In this document: positions 1 through 7,240 of the stretch, piece by piece
Layout: each line of letters begins with the position of its first letter
How positions within the stretch are numbered: position 1 is the stretch's first letter
NCBI GenBank assembly: GCA_943330835.2
Contig: CALQJH020000006.1
Span: 1 to 21,219, forward strand
Direction: 5' to 3'
DNA length: 21,219 bases
DNA from: Candidatus Kuenenia stuttgartensis
GTDB lineage: Bacteria; Bacteroidota; Bacteroidia; Chitinophagales; Chitinophagaceae
The notes under the pieces: generated by a model
What the model saw: the letters and a program-made list of their open reading frames with translations, nothing else
What the model was told of the DNA's origin: nothing
Database searches by the model: none
Program-made: the position numbers and the translations under genes

Positions 1-926
1 AAAAAGTCTTTTTGACTTGTATTATTGATTTGTAAAATATAGTCAGCAGAACCCTCCATGCCATTTGAATAAAATACCGAACAAGTAAAATTAATTTCAA
101 GAAAAAACAATTCTCCTTTGTCGTTCATTCTAAAATCCAATCTCGCATATCCTGCCCCACCGAAACCATTAAAAATTGTTGAACTAGCCTCTTTTAATTT
201 TTTTGATAATAGTTCATCTTTCACACTAACGTTTGCCTCTAGATGCAATTCAGATGTTTTTAGTGCGTAGGTTTTAAATTGTCTTCCTTCAGGAAAAATA
301 TATTCTACAGGGTTATAAACAAAAGGCGTTCCATTTTTTTCAGGATGGGCAATAACTAAAACAGTAAATTCTCGACCGTCAATATATTCTTCAACCAAGG
401 CGGTACCATATTCTTCCAAGAGATTTCTAGCTTTTTCAAATAGCTCAACATCGTTTTTTAATAAAGAGTTTTCATCAATACCTAAACTATCTCCTACTTT
501 TGCCGGCTTAATAAATAAAGGATAACGTAAATGTGCACAGGAAGATTTAATGTCTTCTAATGATTCAAGTATTGCAAACTGTGGTGTGTTTACATTTTGG
601 GTATACGAAACATACTTCATCAATTCTTTTGTTGGATCGTAAAGAATCGAAGTTGGTCCTGTAAAAGGAAGATTTAATAATTCTAAAAAATAAATAACAT
701 CGATTGAAGGAATATCCCACTCCAAATATCCTTCACATAGGTTCACAAAAATGTCGTATTTTTTTTTACTTAAATCTTTGAGTTGTTTATATACCGTGAG
801 TTTATTTAAAAAAACATGATCTATTGTTTCGTTTGGTAAAAGAGAAGCGAGGCCTCTCGGCGGATCGTAATGTTGATAATCAACAGCAGAAGTTGAATAG
901 TCAGGCTGTAACACACATATCCTCAT
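1..926 (-). CDS. ATP-grasp ligase, D-Ala-D-Ala ligase-like (second of tandem pair; C-terminus off window)
   Basis: The reading frame is open from an ATG at 924-926 to the left edge, giving 308 codons with no stop, so the C-terminus is missing. My translation starts MRICVLQPDYS. It shows the ATP-grasp order: an N-terminal Rossmann-like part with FVNLCEG near residues 60-66, a nucleotide-binding segment FIKPAKVGDSLGI near 138-150, a VEEYIDGREFTVLV segment near 178-191, and the metal site as ARLDFRMN (261-268) followed by FFLEINF (274-280). Family members use ATP to activate a carboxylate as acyl-phosphate and join it to an amine, as in D-Ala-D-Ala ligase. It lies 22 nt after the preceding ATP-grasp gene, which it resembles in layout but not closely in sequence. 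A true peptidoglycan Ddl is unlikely, because the Ddl signature segments are only partly kept and there are two copies behind a SET gene. The substrate is unknown. Confidence 0.85.
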   Translation of the reverse strand, partial: MRICVLQPDYSTSAVDYQHYDPPRGLASLLPNETIDHVFLNKLTVYKQLKDLSKKKYDIFVNLCEGYLEWDIPSIDVIYFLELLNLPFTGPTSILYDPTKELMKYVSYTQNVNTPQFAILESLEDIKSSCAHLRYPLFIKPAKVGDSLGIDENSLLKNDVELFEKARNLLEEYGTALVEEYIDGREFTVLVIAHPEKNGTPFVYNPVEYIFPEGRQFKTYALKTSELHLEANVSVKDELLSKKLKEASSTIFNGFGGAGYARLDFRMNDKGELFFLEINFTCSVFYSNGMEGSADYILQINNTSQKDF

Positions 927-948
927 GTCGAACTTATTTATTGTTTAT

Positions 949-2082
949 TTAATTATTTTTATCTTGATTTCTCTTTATGGCATCTGTTAAAATAGCCTCG
1001 ATTAATTTATGAAAAGCAACTCCTGAAAATTTAAGAATAGCGCCTATAGAAGTAAAGTTTTCATCTTCGCTAATGCCACACTGTGCATTAACTTCAAGAA
1101 TATATAATTTTTTGGTTTCCTTATCCATTCTAATATCTACTCGCGCATAACCCATTCCGTTATTAGCAACAAAAGCATCCCAACTAATCTGCTTTAAGCT
1201 ATCCATTAATTCTTCCTGAGGCAATTGGTATTCGTAAAAATTTTCCTGACAAGGCATTTCTGATTCTGTTTCATAAATTTCCCAAAGCCTGTCGAAAGAT
1301 AAAAACTTTTCCTTTTCTGGAAGAGAGGCGTGAAAGACACGTTCTACAGGAGAAAAAATAACAGCGTCTTCTGGTCTGTTATAAGACCCACAAATAAAAA
1401 CAGTATACTCGGGACCGGTAATAAATTGTTCAGCAATAAAACCATCTGCTGAAAGATTCCATCCATGGTAACCATTTAGTAATTCTTTTACGAGTGTGTA
1501 AAGATCTTCTTCATTATCCACAACATTTTTTACACCAACGCCCATGCTTCCTCCCGATACAGCAGGCTTAATAATTATGGGAGCTTCAATAGCCTTAAAT
1601 ACCCGTGATGAAGAAAAGTTCATGCCATTAAAAGAAGTCCATGCTGCGTTAGAAACACCAGCGGCATCAAAAGCGGTTTTCATGGGAACTTTTGAAGTAG
1701 TTATTGTGTAAAAAAATTCATCAGCCCCTGTATAAATAATATTTTCTTTTTCCAATAATTTTATCACCGATACACCAGGAGTACCATTAATTTCATCTCC
1801 ATCACAAAGATTCAATACAATTGGAATGTCAACATGTTTGTTTTTTTCTTTTGCAATTGTAGCTACCACTTCAATATAGTTTGTCATATTAACAGGCTGC
1901 CATTGCCAATCTATGTTCAAGAGTTTAAATACTGCAGTATATTCAGCAATACTCTGAGAGAAATCATAATAATAATCAAGGGTATCATCTTTTGATTCAA
2001 TGCTTGGAGCTAAAACCCAAACTTTAAACTTTCGATCTTGGAAGTCTATGTTTTTTAAAAAAGCCGCAGTACTATTTTTCAT
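949..2082 (-). CDS. ATP-grasp ligase, D-Ala-D-Ala ligase-like (first of tandem pair)
   Basis: This complete 377-residue protein has the D-Ala-D-Ala ligase type of ATP-grasp fold. NLCDGDEINGTPG (91-103) is in the place of the N-terminal substrate loop of Ddl. IKPAVSGGSMGVG (171-183) is the glycine-rich ATP loop. IAEQFITGPEYTVFI (216-230) carries the acidic hinge. YARVDIRMD (312-320) and YILEVNAQCGI (327-337) hold the metal-binding Asp, Glu and Asn. The expected reaction is ATP-dependent peptide or amide bond formation; the substrates cannot be read from the sequence. Its ATG overlaps the TGA of the upstream SET gene in the tetranucleotide ATGA, which implies translational coupling. The second ATP-grasp gene follows after 22 nt. 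Automatic pipelines would probably name it D-alanine-D-alanine ligase, but the duplicated, SET-linked setting argues for a specialised peptide or amide ligase. Confidence 0.9.
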   Translation of the reverse strand: MKNSTAAFLKNIDFQDRKFKVWVLAPSIESKDDTLDYYYDFSQSIAEYTAVFKLLNIDWQWQPVNMTNYIEVVATIAKEKNKHVDIPIVLNLCDGDEINGTPGVSVIKLLEKENIIYTGADEFFYTITTSKVPMKTAFDAAGVSNAAWTSFNGMNFSSSRVFKAIEAPIIIKPAVSGGSMGVGVKNVVDNEEDLYTLVKELLNGYHGWNLSADGFIAEQFITGPEYTVFICGSYNRPEDAVIFSPVERVFHASLPEKEKFLSFDRLWEIYETESEMPCQENFYEYQLPQEELMDSLKQISWDAFVANNGMGYARVDIRMDKETKKLYILEVNAQCGISEDENFTSIGAILKFSGVAFHKLIEAILTDAIKRNQDKNN

Positions 2083-2582
2083 GAGATACCAGACTGTTTA
2101 ATATTGGTTAGTTGCGATTGAATAAAATCGTTTAAAAGATAATTTTTTAAAACCTTTTCATCAAGATGTAAGGCTCCTTGAATATTCTTTATACAATCAA
2201 CGCTTTCGCAGGAACAGATAAATGATTGTGCCAAATCAAGTTCTGTTGAAGGATAAAAAAAAAGAAGCTCATCGCCGATGTTAATTTCTTTTATGGCAAG
2301 CAGCTTCATATTTCTTGTATCAAAAAAAACATTAGGGCTACAGCCATGGTTGGTGTATTGTAAAAATTCCGGATAAAGGGAGATGTGTTTATTTAAGTCG
2401 ATTTGCAGCGTTAAATAATTTGGCGTTTCAAAAGTTTCTTTTGCGGTAAATAAACATATTAGTTCTTCTTTTTTAAAAGAAACTAAAGCATGTATAGATT
2501 TTTGATTTGTATGCTTATTCAACACAACTTCTATAAAATCGTGGCGACTTATTGATTCATGTTTTTTTTCAGAAAAGGACAC
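2079..2582 (-). CDS. SET-domain protein (putative lysine methyltransferase)
   Basis: This 167-residue stand-alone SET domain starts at GTG, with an in-frame TAA 15 nt upstream and no nearby ATG. NHGCSPN (78-84) matches the NHSCxPN motif that binds S-adenosylmethionine and forms the pseudoknot. GDELLFFY (103-110) matches the GEELxxxY motif with the catalytic tyrosine. CSC (123-125) and C130 form a short post-SET cysteine cluster which, with C81, can bind zinc as in eukaryotic SET enzymes. SET enzymes methylate lysine side chains of proteins from S-adenosylmethionine. The protein is nearly all SET domain, so target recognition must come from this domain or from partners. It is the first gene of a cassette with two ATP-grasp ligases, the first of which it overlaps by 4 nt. 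A lysine-methylated protein or a methylated peptide product is inference. Confidence 0.87.
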   Translation of the reverse strand: MSFSEKKHESISRHDFIEVVLNKHTNQKSIHALVSFKKEELICLFTAKETFETPNYLTLQIDLNKHISLYPEFLQYTNHGCSPNVFFDTRNMKLLAIKEINIGDELLFFYPSTELDLAQSFICSCESVDCIKNIQGALHLDEKVLKNYLLNDFIQSQLTNIKQSGIS

Positions 2583-2680
2583 CTTGTTTATTATTTAGAA
2601 TAAAGCGGAATTGTTTTTCGTTCTTGAAGATAGAAAGATTAAAGGATAAAAAAAGGGATATTAAAAAATTCTATTTATGC

Positions 2681-3184
2681 CTATTGTCTGCATAAAGAAG
2701 TGATCATATTTTCATGTTGAGGGAAGTCATTAACTAGTGAATTTTTATTTGCTAATTCAAAATCATTAAAATCAAATCCGGGAGAAACGGTGCAGCCAAC
2801 AAAAGAGAAGGCGCTTTCTGTTGATGGAATACTGGCGAACCAACAATTAGCCGGAACGACATATTGAAAAGTCTCCCCGTTTTCTATATTATTCCCCAGC
2901 CGAATAATCTCTAATGAGCCATTTAGTTGAATAATATAAATAAGTAAAGTGCTGCCTGCATAAAAGTGCCAGCACTCATCGCTTTTTATTCGGTGAAATG
3001 CAGAAAAATTACCAGATTCCAATAGAAAAAAGATCGCGGTTGATAAAACTCTTTCGCCACTAAATCTAACAGGCAAACAGGATTGTTCAACCAGCTCTTC
3101 GCTTCTATAGGTTTCTTTAAACCAACCACCTTCCGGGTGTTGTTGCAGCATGTATTTTTTTATCAGGAATTCGGGTGTGATCAT
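2681..3184 (-). CDS. DUF985 / Cupin_5 family protein
   Basis: This 167-residue single-domain cupin belongs to the DUF985 family (yeast YML079w-like). The opening HPEGGWFKETYRS (16-28) is the family signature. The cupin core follows with SAFHRIKSDECWHFYAG (61-77), PANCWFA (111-117) and CTVSPGFDFNDFELA (131-145). The fold is a beta barrel with a pocket for a small ligand; no activity has been settled for this family, so none is assigned. The ATG lies 13 nt after the stop of the carbonic anhydrase gene, so the two are probably co-transcribed. A 98-nt gap separates it from the SET gene downstream, so membership of the SET/ATP-grasp cassette is uncertain. Confidence 0.9.
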   Translation of the reverse strand: MITPEFLIKKYMLQQHPEGGWFKETYRSEELVEQSCLPVRFSGERVLSTAIFFLLESGNFSAFHRIKSDECWHFYAGSTLLIYIIQLNGSLEIIRLGNNIENGETFQYVVPANCWFASIPSTESAFSFVGCTVSPGFDFNDFELANKNSLVNDFPQHENMITSLCRQ

Positions 3185-3197
3185 TATCGGTAAGAGG

Positions 3198-3833
3198 CTA
3201 CAGGTTATCGTATTCGTATAAGGAATCTATTTTTGTTCCGGGTTCCATTTCGCAAACAGGTTTAATAATCCCATCATTCAAACCATATACCCATCCATGA
3301 AGATGTGGTCGTTGATCATACTTCCAGGCCTTTTGAATAATAGATGTTTTAGCAAGATTTAAAATTTGTTCCTGAACATTTAATTCAACGAGTTTATTTG
3401 TTTTAGCTACATCATTTTTTTCTTGATTAATCTCCTCACGATGTTTAAAATAGACATCTTTAATATTGCGCAACCATTTATTAATAATTCCTAAAGAATG
3501 ATTTTCCATTGCGGCACGAATACCACCACATCCATAATGTCCGCAAACAATAATATGTTTTACTTTCAAAACAACAACAGCATATTCAAGGACACTTAAA
3601 AGATTGATATCAGTGTGCACAACCATATTAGCAATATTTCTATGCACAAAAATTTCGCCAGGTTGGGTGCCTGTTATTTTATCTGCGGGAACGCGGCTAT
3701 CGCTACAGCCAATCCATAAAAATTCCGGTGTTTGTATATCTAATAAACGGGAAAAAAATTCCGGGTCTTTTTTTACTTGTTGTGTTGCCCATGCTTTATT
3801 TTCAAGTAAGAGTTTGTCGTATGAATTTATCAT
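3198..3833 (-). CDS. can: Beta-class carbonic anhydrase
   Basis: This 211-residue enzyme interconverts CO2 and bicarbonate in the cytoplasm and supplies bicarbonate for carboxylations. Zinc ligands are visible: C43 in CSDSRVPAD (43-51), with the D45/R47 dyad, and H99 and C102 in CGHYGCGG (97-104). HRNIANMV (64-71) and the C-terminal LHGWVYGLNDG are typical of the Can/CynT clade, and the length matches full-length beta enzymes. It starts at an ATG at 3831-3833, followed 13 nt after its stop by the cupin gene. Upstream, in the 69-nt gap to fabG, a GTCTTTG sequence only partly resembles the Bacteroidota -7 element, so the promoter is unclear. Confidence 0.96.
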   Translation of the reverse strand: MINSYDKLLLENKAWATQQVKKDPEFFSRLLDIQTPEFLWIGCSDSRVPADKITGTQPGEIFVHRNIANMVVHTDINLLSVLEYAVVVLKVKHIIVCGHYGCGGIRAAMENHSLGIINKWLRNIKDVYFKHREEINQEKNDVAKTNKLVELNVQEQILNLAKTSIIQKAWKYDQRPHLHGWVYGLNDGIIKPVCEMEPGTKIDSLYEYDNL

Positions 3834-3902
3834 GATTATGTTGTTTACTAAAAAAACAAAGACGGCTTATAAATTATAAAAGCAATAAAATAAGTAAGAG
3901 GA

Positions 3903-4658
3903 TTAAATGTTCATTCCTCCGCAGGCGCTAATTGTTTGACCCGTTACATAACTACCCATATCGCAAGCTAAGAAAAGACAAACATTGGCGATATCTTCCC
4001 CACTGGCAAATCTTCCCAAAGGAATCATTGACTTGTATTTATCTGCGTTGCTCCCTTCATTTAAATAATTGGTCATATCTGTTTCTACAAATCCTGGGGC
4101 AATCGCATTACAACGAATATTTCTGCTTCCTAATTCTTTTGCAATACTTTTTGTAAAACCGATAACACCTGCCTTACTTGCTGCATAGCTACACTGACCA
4201 GCATTTCCCATTTCGCCAATAACACTACTCATATTAATGATGCTGCCATTTTTTGCTTTCATCATGGGTTTAATAACCTGTTTGGTCATATTGAAGACAC
4301 TTTTCAAATTTACCTGCATTACTTCATCCCATTGTTCGGGCGTCATCCTTAGCAATAAATTATCTTTTGAAATACCTGCATTGTTTACACAGATATCTAT
4401 TTGTCCAAATGTTGTTAAAACATCAGCTACGAATATTTCACTTGCCGCAAAATCTGACGCGTTGCTTTTGTATGCTTTTGCTTTTACACCCAAGGTTGTA
4501 ATTTTATCAACCAGTGCGTTTGCCTTTTCTACACTATTATCACTTACAAATGTAAAGGCAATATTTGCGCCATGCTCTGCGAATTTTAATGCTACCGCTT
4601 CGCCAATTCCTCTAGCCGCTCCCGTTATGATGGCTACTTTTCCTTCTAATAGTTTCAT
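3903..4658 (-). CDS. fabG: 3-oxoacyl-[acyl-carrier-protein] reductase
   Basis: This 251-residue short-chain dehydrogenase performs the NADPH-dependent reduction of 3-oxoacyl-ACP in fatty acid elongation. The cofactor motif TGAARGIGE is at 12-20 and NNAG at 92-95. The catalytic set is N117, S145 (in NMSSVIG), Y158 and K162 (YAASK). The C-terminal TGQTISACGGMNI is typical of FabG. A longer frame reaches 4727, but its first 23 residues (MRLLLTN...) have no family counterpart; the ATG at 4656-4658 (MKLLEGKVAIITG) gives the usual length and the longer start was rejected. A TACTTTTG -7 element lies just behind the GH3 gene at 4752-4759, so fabG probably has its own promoter. Other SDR reductases are possible, but the motif set favours FabG. 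Confidence 0.92.
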   Translation of the reverse strand: MKLLEGKVAIITGAARGIGEAVALKFAEHGANIAFTFVSDNSVEKANALVDKITTLGVKAKAYKSNASDFAASEIFVADVLTTFGQIDICVNNAGISKDNLLLRMTPEQWDEVMQVNLKSVFNMTKQVIKPMMKAKNGSIINMSSVIGEMGNAGQCSYAASKAGVIGFTKSIAKELGSRNIRCNAIAPGFVETDMTNYLNEGSNADKYKSMIPLGRFASGEDIANVCLFLACDMGSYVTGQTISACGGMNI

Positions 4659-4751
4659 GTGTATATTTTTATTGGTATCATATAATGCCTTTCCTCTTCG
4701 AACTTTATTGGTTAGTAATAGTCGCAAAAGAGCATTTTATTTTATTGCTAG

Positions 4752-4759
4752 CAAAAGTA
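4752..4759 (-). promoter_or_regulatory. Candidate -7 promoter element for fabG
   Basis: On the minus strand this reads TACTTTTG, a full match to the Bacteroidota TAnnTTTG element, and continues as TACTTTTGC, like the element before the SNF2 gene. It lies between the GH3 stop codon and the fabG start, with a leader of roughly 85 nt implied. No clear TTTG is at the -33 spacing, so the call is moderate. Confidence 0.45.
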
Positions 4760-4767
4760 AGACTTGA

Positions 4768-6276
4768 CTAATTAATAATGGAAAGAATCTCTTCTATTAT
4801 TTTTCTTTCATTACTGAGTCGTGGCACTTTATGTTGACCTCCTACTTGGTTTTTTCGCTGAAGCCATTTAGTGAAAGTTCCTTTTGGTAAAATGTGAATC
4901 TTTGGCATTTCAAGAGCGATATCTTTTTGTCTTTTTGCCTCATAATCGCTATTAACTTCTTTGAGAGCGGTATCCAGTTCAATGGTAAACTGATTAATGT
5001 TTGTAGGAGCTTGTTCAAATTCAATTAGCCATTCATGGGCTCCGTTTTTCTTTTCTGAAAAATAAATTGGTGCCGCTGTATAATCTAAAACAAGCGCATT
5101 GGTTTTTTTCGAAGCGATAGCAATAGCCTTATCGGAATTATCAACAATCAGTTCTTCACCAAAGGCATTAATATAATGTTTTAGTCTTCCTGTAACTTTA
5201 ATGCGATAAGGATTAAGCGATGTGAATTTGACAGTGTCCCCAACCAAATATCTCCAAAGTCCCCCATTAGTGCTGATTACAAGGGCATAATTTACATTGG
5301 TTTCCACCTTATCCAAGCCAAAGGTTTCGGGATTTTTTTTACCATATTCTTCCACGGGCATGAATTCATAGAATATACCATGTTCGGTAAATAAAGTCAT
5401 TCCATCATCATCGGGTCTTTCTTGTCCGGCAAAAAATCCTTCGCTGGCATTATAAATTTCAAGATAGTTTATAGGTTTTCCAATGATATTTTCAAATTGC
5501 TCCCGATATGGAATAAAGGAAACGCCACCATTAATATAAAGCTCCAGATTGGGCCAAACTTCCTTTATGTATTTTTTCTGTTTAATTTCCAAAATCCGTT
5601 TCAGCAATATAAGGGTCCATGTCGGGACGCCGGCAATAGAAGTTACATTTTCATTTGCAGTCGCCTGAGCCAATTTTTCTATTTTGTCTTCCCAATCATC
5701 CAATAACGCTACGCTTAATTCTGGTGTACGCAGCCATTGTCCCCAAAAGGGAGTGTTTTGCATCAACACAGCGCTTAAATCACCATATTGAATATCTTCA
5801 TTAAAATGACTTAATTGATGCGAACCGCCAACCACCAATCCTTTTCCGGTGAGCAGATCACTAGAAGGAAAATTATTATAATAATTAGTAAGGACGTCTT
5901 TACTTGCTTTGAAGTGATTTTCGTGCAGACTTTCTTCGCTTACCGGAATAAATTTGCTTTTATTATTAGTAGTGCCACTGCTTTTGGCAAACCAATTTAT
6001 AGGAGTATTCCAAAGTACATTTTCTTCACCGTCCAGCATTCTTTGTATATAGCTGTGATGGTCTTCATAATCTCGAATTGGGATACGGGATTTGAATTCT
6101 TTTACGGAGAATAATGTGGAGAAATGGTGTTCTTTTCCGAAGCAGGTATATTGAGCTGTTGTTACTAAATCCTGTAAGACTTCTCGTTGTGTTGTAACAG
6201 GATGCTTGGTCCAGTTTTTTACACGCCAAAGACGCATTCTAGCCAATTTTGATATTACTGAAGAGAGCAATTTCAT
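4768..6276 (-). CDS. GH3-family acyl-adenylating enzyme
   Basis: This 502-residue protein is a bacterial member of the GH3 family, named from plant auxin-responsive GH3 enzymes. Plant members adenylate a carboxylic acid (indole acetate, jasmonate) and transfer the acyl group to an amino acid. Visible motifs are the phosphate-binding SSGTTNNKSKFIP (99-111), YNASEGFFAGQ (275-285), the adenylate-site WRYLVGDTVKF (341-351), and the hinge into the C-terminal cap, TGRLKHYINAFGEEL (362-376). All three nucleotide motifs are kept, so adenylation and acyl-amide formation is a fair expectation; the acid and amine are unknown. It lies between lptB and fabG, which suggests but does not show an envelope or lipid link. 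A terminator separates it from lptB, so it may use its own weak promoter; TATCTTTC occurs on the minus strand just before its ATG. Confidence 0.88.
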   Translation of the reverse strand: MKLLSSVISKLARMRLWRVKNWTKHPVTTQREVLQDLVTTAQYTCFGKEHHFSTLFSVKEFKSRIPIRDYEDHHSYIQRMLDGEENVLWNTPINWFAKSSGTTNNKSKFIPVSEESLHENHFKASKDVLTNYYNNFPSSDLLTGKGLVVGGSHQLSHFNEDIQYGDLSAVLMQNTPFWGQWLRTPELSVALLDDWEDKIEKLAQATANENVTSIAGVPTWTLILLKRILEIKQKKYIKEVWPNLELYINGGVSFIPYREQFENIIGKPINYLEIYNASEGFFAGQERPDDDGMTLFTEHGIFYEFMPVEEYGKKNPETFGLDKVETNVNYALVISTNGGLWRYLVGDTVKFTSLNPYRIKVTGRLKHYINAFGEELIVDNSDKAIAIASKKTNALVLDYTAAPIYFSEKKNGAHEWLIEFEQAPTNINQFTIELDTALKEVNSDYEAKRQKDIALEMPKIHILPKGTFTKWLQRKNQVGGQHKVPRLSNERKIIEEILSIIN

Positions 6277-6300
6277 GTTTGGAAAGATAAAAAAAATATG

Positions 6301-6328
6301 TTAAAAAAAACACCTGATTAAAATCAGG
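6301..6328 (-). terminator. Rho-independent terminator after lptB
   Basis: On the minus strand the sequence CCTGATTTTAATCAGG (6313-6328) folds into a 6-7 bp stem and is followed by TG and a run of eight T (6303-6310). It lies 9 nt behind the lptB stop codon and about 25 nt before the GH3 start, so it should separate or attenuate the two genes. Confidence 0.75.
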
Positions 6329-6337
6329 GAGGAAAAA

Positions 6338-7099
6338 CTATTTCGCGGCTTGAATATGGAGATAGTCTTTTCGTTTAAGCTCGAAGTTGCGGCCCAGGTA
6401 TAAACGTCGAACTTGTTCATCGCCGGCGAGTTCTTCCGCAGTTCCATCTTTAAATATTTTTCCATCTATTAAAAGGTAGGCGCGATCACAAATTGACAAG
6501 GTTTCATTTACATTATGATCGGTAATAAGGGTGCCGATATTTTTATATTTTAGTTTGGCGATAATTTCCTGAATATCTTCTACAGCAATTGGATCCACTC
6601 CTGCAAAGGGCTCATCGAGTAAAATAAACTTTGGATCAACGGCTAAAGCTCTTGCGATTTCGGTTCTTCTTCTTTCTCCACCGCTTAGTGTATCGCCGTT
6701 GTTTTTTCTTACTTTTTGCAAATGAAACTCATTAAGCAGCATTTCGAGTTTTTCTTTTTGGTCAGATTTATTGAGCTTTGTCATTTCCAGTATAGCGCTG
6801 ATATTATCTTCTACGCTTAATTTTCTGAATACGCTTGCTTCCTGCGGAAGATATCCAATGCCCATTTGGGCCCTTCTATACATTGGTAGATTTGTAATAT
6901 TGACATCATTCAAAAACACTTCACCGCTATCAGATTTAACTAAGCCTACTACCTGATAGAAAGAGGTTGTTTTTCCCGCACCATTTGGTCCCAACAAACC
7001 AACGATTTCGCCCTGGCTTACCTCAAAAGAAACGTCATTAACAACGGTCCGGCTTCCATATCTTTTAATAAGATTTTTTGTGCGAATGGTTAAATTCAA
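6338..7099 (-). CDS. lptB: LPS export ABC transporter ATPase LptB
   Basis: This 253-residue ABC ATPase powers extraction of lipopolysaccharide from the inner membrane with LptF/G/C. Walker [10 protein letters not shown] is at 37-45, the Q-loop Q86 lies in [17 protein letters not shown] (83-99), the signature LSGGERRR is at 138-145, Walker [14 protein letters not shown] is at 158-170, and the switch histidine H195 lies in [10 protein letters not shown]. The phrases [15 protein letters not shown] and [13 protein letters not shown] are diagnostic of LptB rather than other ABC ATPases, which the overall length also supports. The start is TTG; an in-frame TAA lies 12 nt upstream and no ATG fits. 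A TATTTTTG element at 7112-7119 leaves a very short leader. No other lpt genes are in the window. Confidence 0.95.
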   Translation of the reverse strand: MNLTIRTKNLIKRYGSRTVVNDVSFEVSQGEIVGLLGPNGAGKTTSFYQVVGLVKSDSGEVFLNDVNITNLPMYRRAQMGIGYLPQEASVFRKLSVEDNISAILEMTKLNKSDQKEKLEMLLNEFHLQKVRKNNGDTLSGGERRRTEIARALAVDPKFILLDEPFAGVDPIAVEDIQEIIAKLKYKNIGTLITDHNVNETLSICDRAYLLIDGKIFKDGTAEELAGDEQVRRLYLGRNFELKRKDYLHIQAAK

Positions 7100-7111
7100 A
7101 ATATTTTTTTA

Positions 7112-7119
7112 CAAAAATA
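7112..7119 (-). promoter_or_regulatory. Candidate -7 promoter element for lptB
   Basis: The minus strand reads TATTTTTG, a full match to TAnnTTTG, 12 nt before the TTG start of lptB. The -33 region has no clear TTTG. If used, the mRNA leader would be only about 6-8 nt. Confidence 0.4.
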
Positions 7120-7176
7120 ACTGAAGTTTAGTAGCGAATGGCGATAATTTAATAAAATAAAAAAATAATACCGCAA

Positions 7177-7195
7177 CAAACTTTGACAAAGTTTG
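7177..7195. promoter_or_regulatory. 19-bp palindrome overlapping the metF promoter (candidate operator)
   Basis: The sequence CAAACTTTGACAAAGTTTG is a perfect inverted repeat of 9 + 1 + 9 bases around a central A. Its right end coincides with the TTTG -33 element (7192-7195) of the metF promoter, a position suited to a dimeric repressor. It lies between divergent lptB and metF, about 60 nt from the lptB -7 element. The binding protein is unknown. A terminator is unlikely, as no long T run follows on either strand and no gene ends there. Confidence 0.6.
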
Positions 7196-7223
7196 AAACT
7201 TTTTCATTTGGTCGTTATCTTTA
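7192..7223 (+). promoter_or_regulatory. metF promoter
   Basis: TTTG at 7192-7195 and TATCTTTA at 7216-7223 are separated by 20 nt, which fits the Bacteroidota consensus TTTG / TAnnTTTG except for the last base. The predicted start of transcription is near 7230, about 11 nt before the metF ATG. The -33 element forms the right end of the 19-bp palindrome. Confidence 0.6.
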
Positions 7224-7240
7224 CAACTACCAATAAAAAG

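Noticed and set aside
1..2082. Assignment of either ATP-grasp gene as the peptidoglycan ddl
   Set aside because: There are two diverged copies behind a SET gene without mur or fts neighbours, and the substrate loop differs from Ddl.
4659..4727. N-terminal extension of FabG by 23 residues
   Set aside because: The extra residues have no counterpart in short-chain dehydrogenases; the ATG at 4656-4658 gives the normal start before the TGAARGIG motif.
4237..4767. 176-codon plus-strand ORF
   Set aside because: It is antisense to fabG, which has complete conserved motifs; the product looks like a hydrophobic mirror of that gene.
7193..7240. Upstream start for MetF (16 extra residues)
   Set aside because: This start lies at the -33 element and before the predicted transcription start; the ATG at 7241 fits the family.
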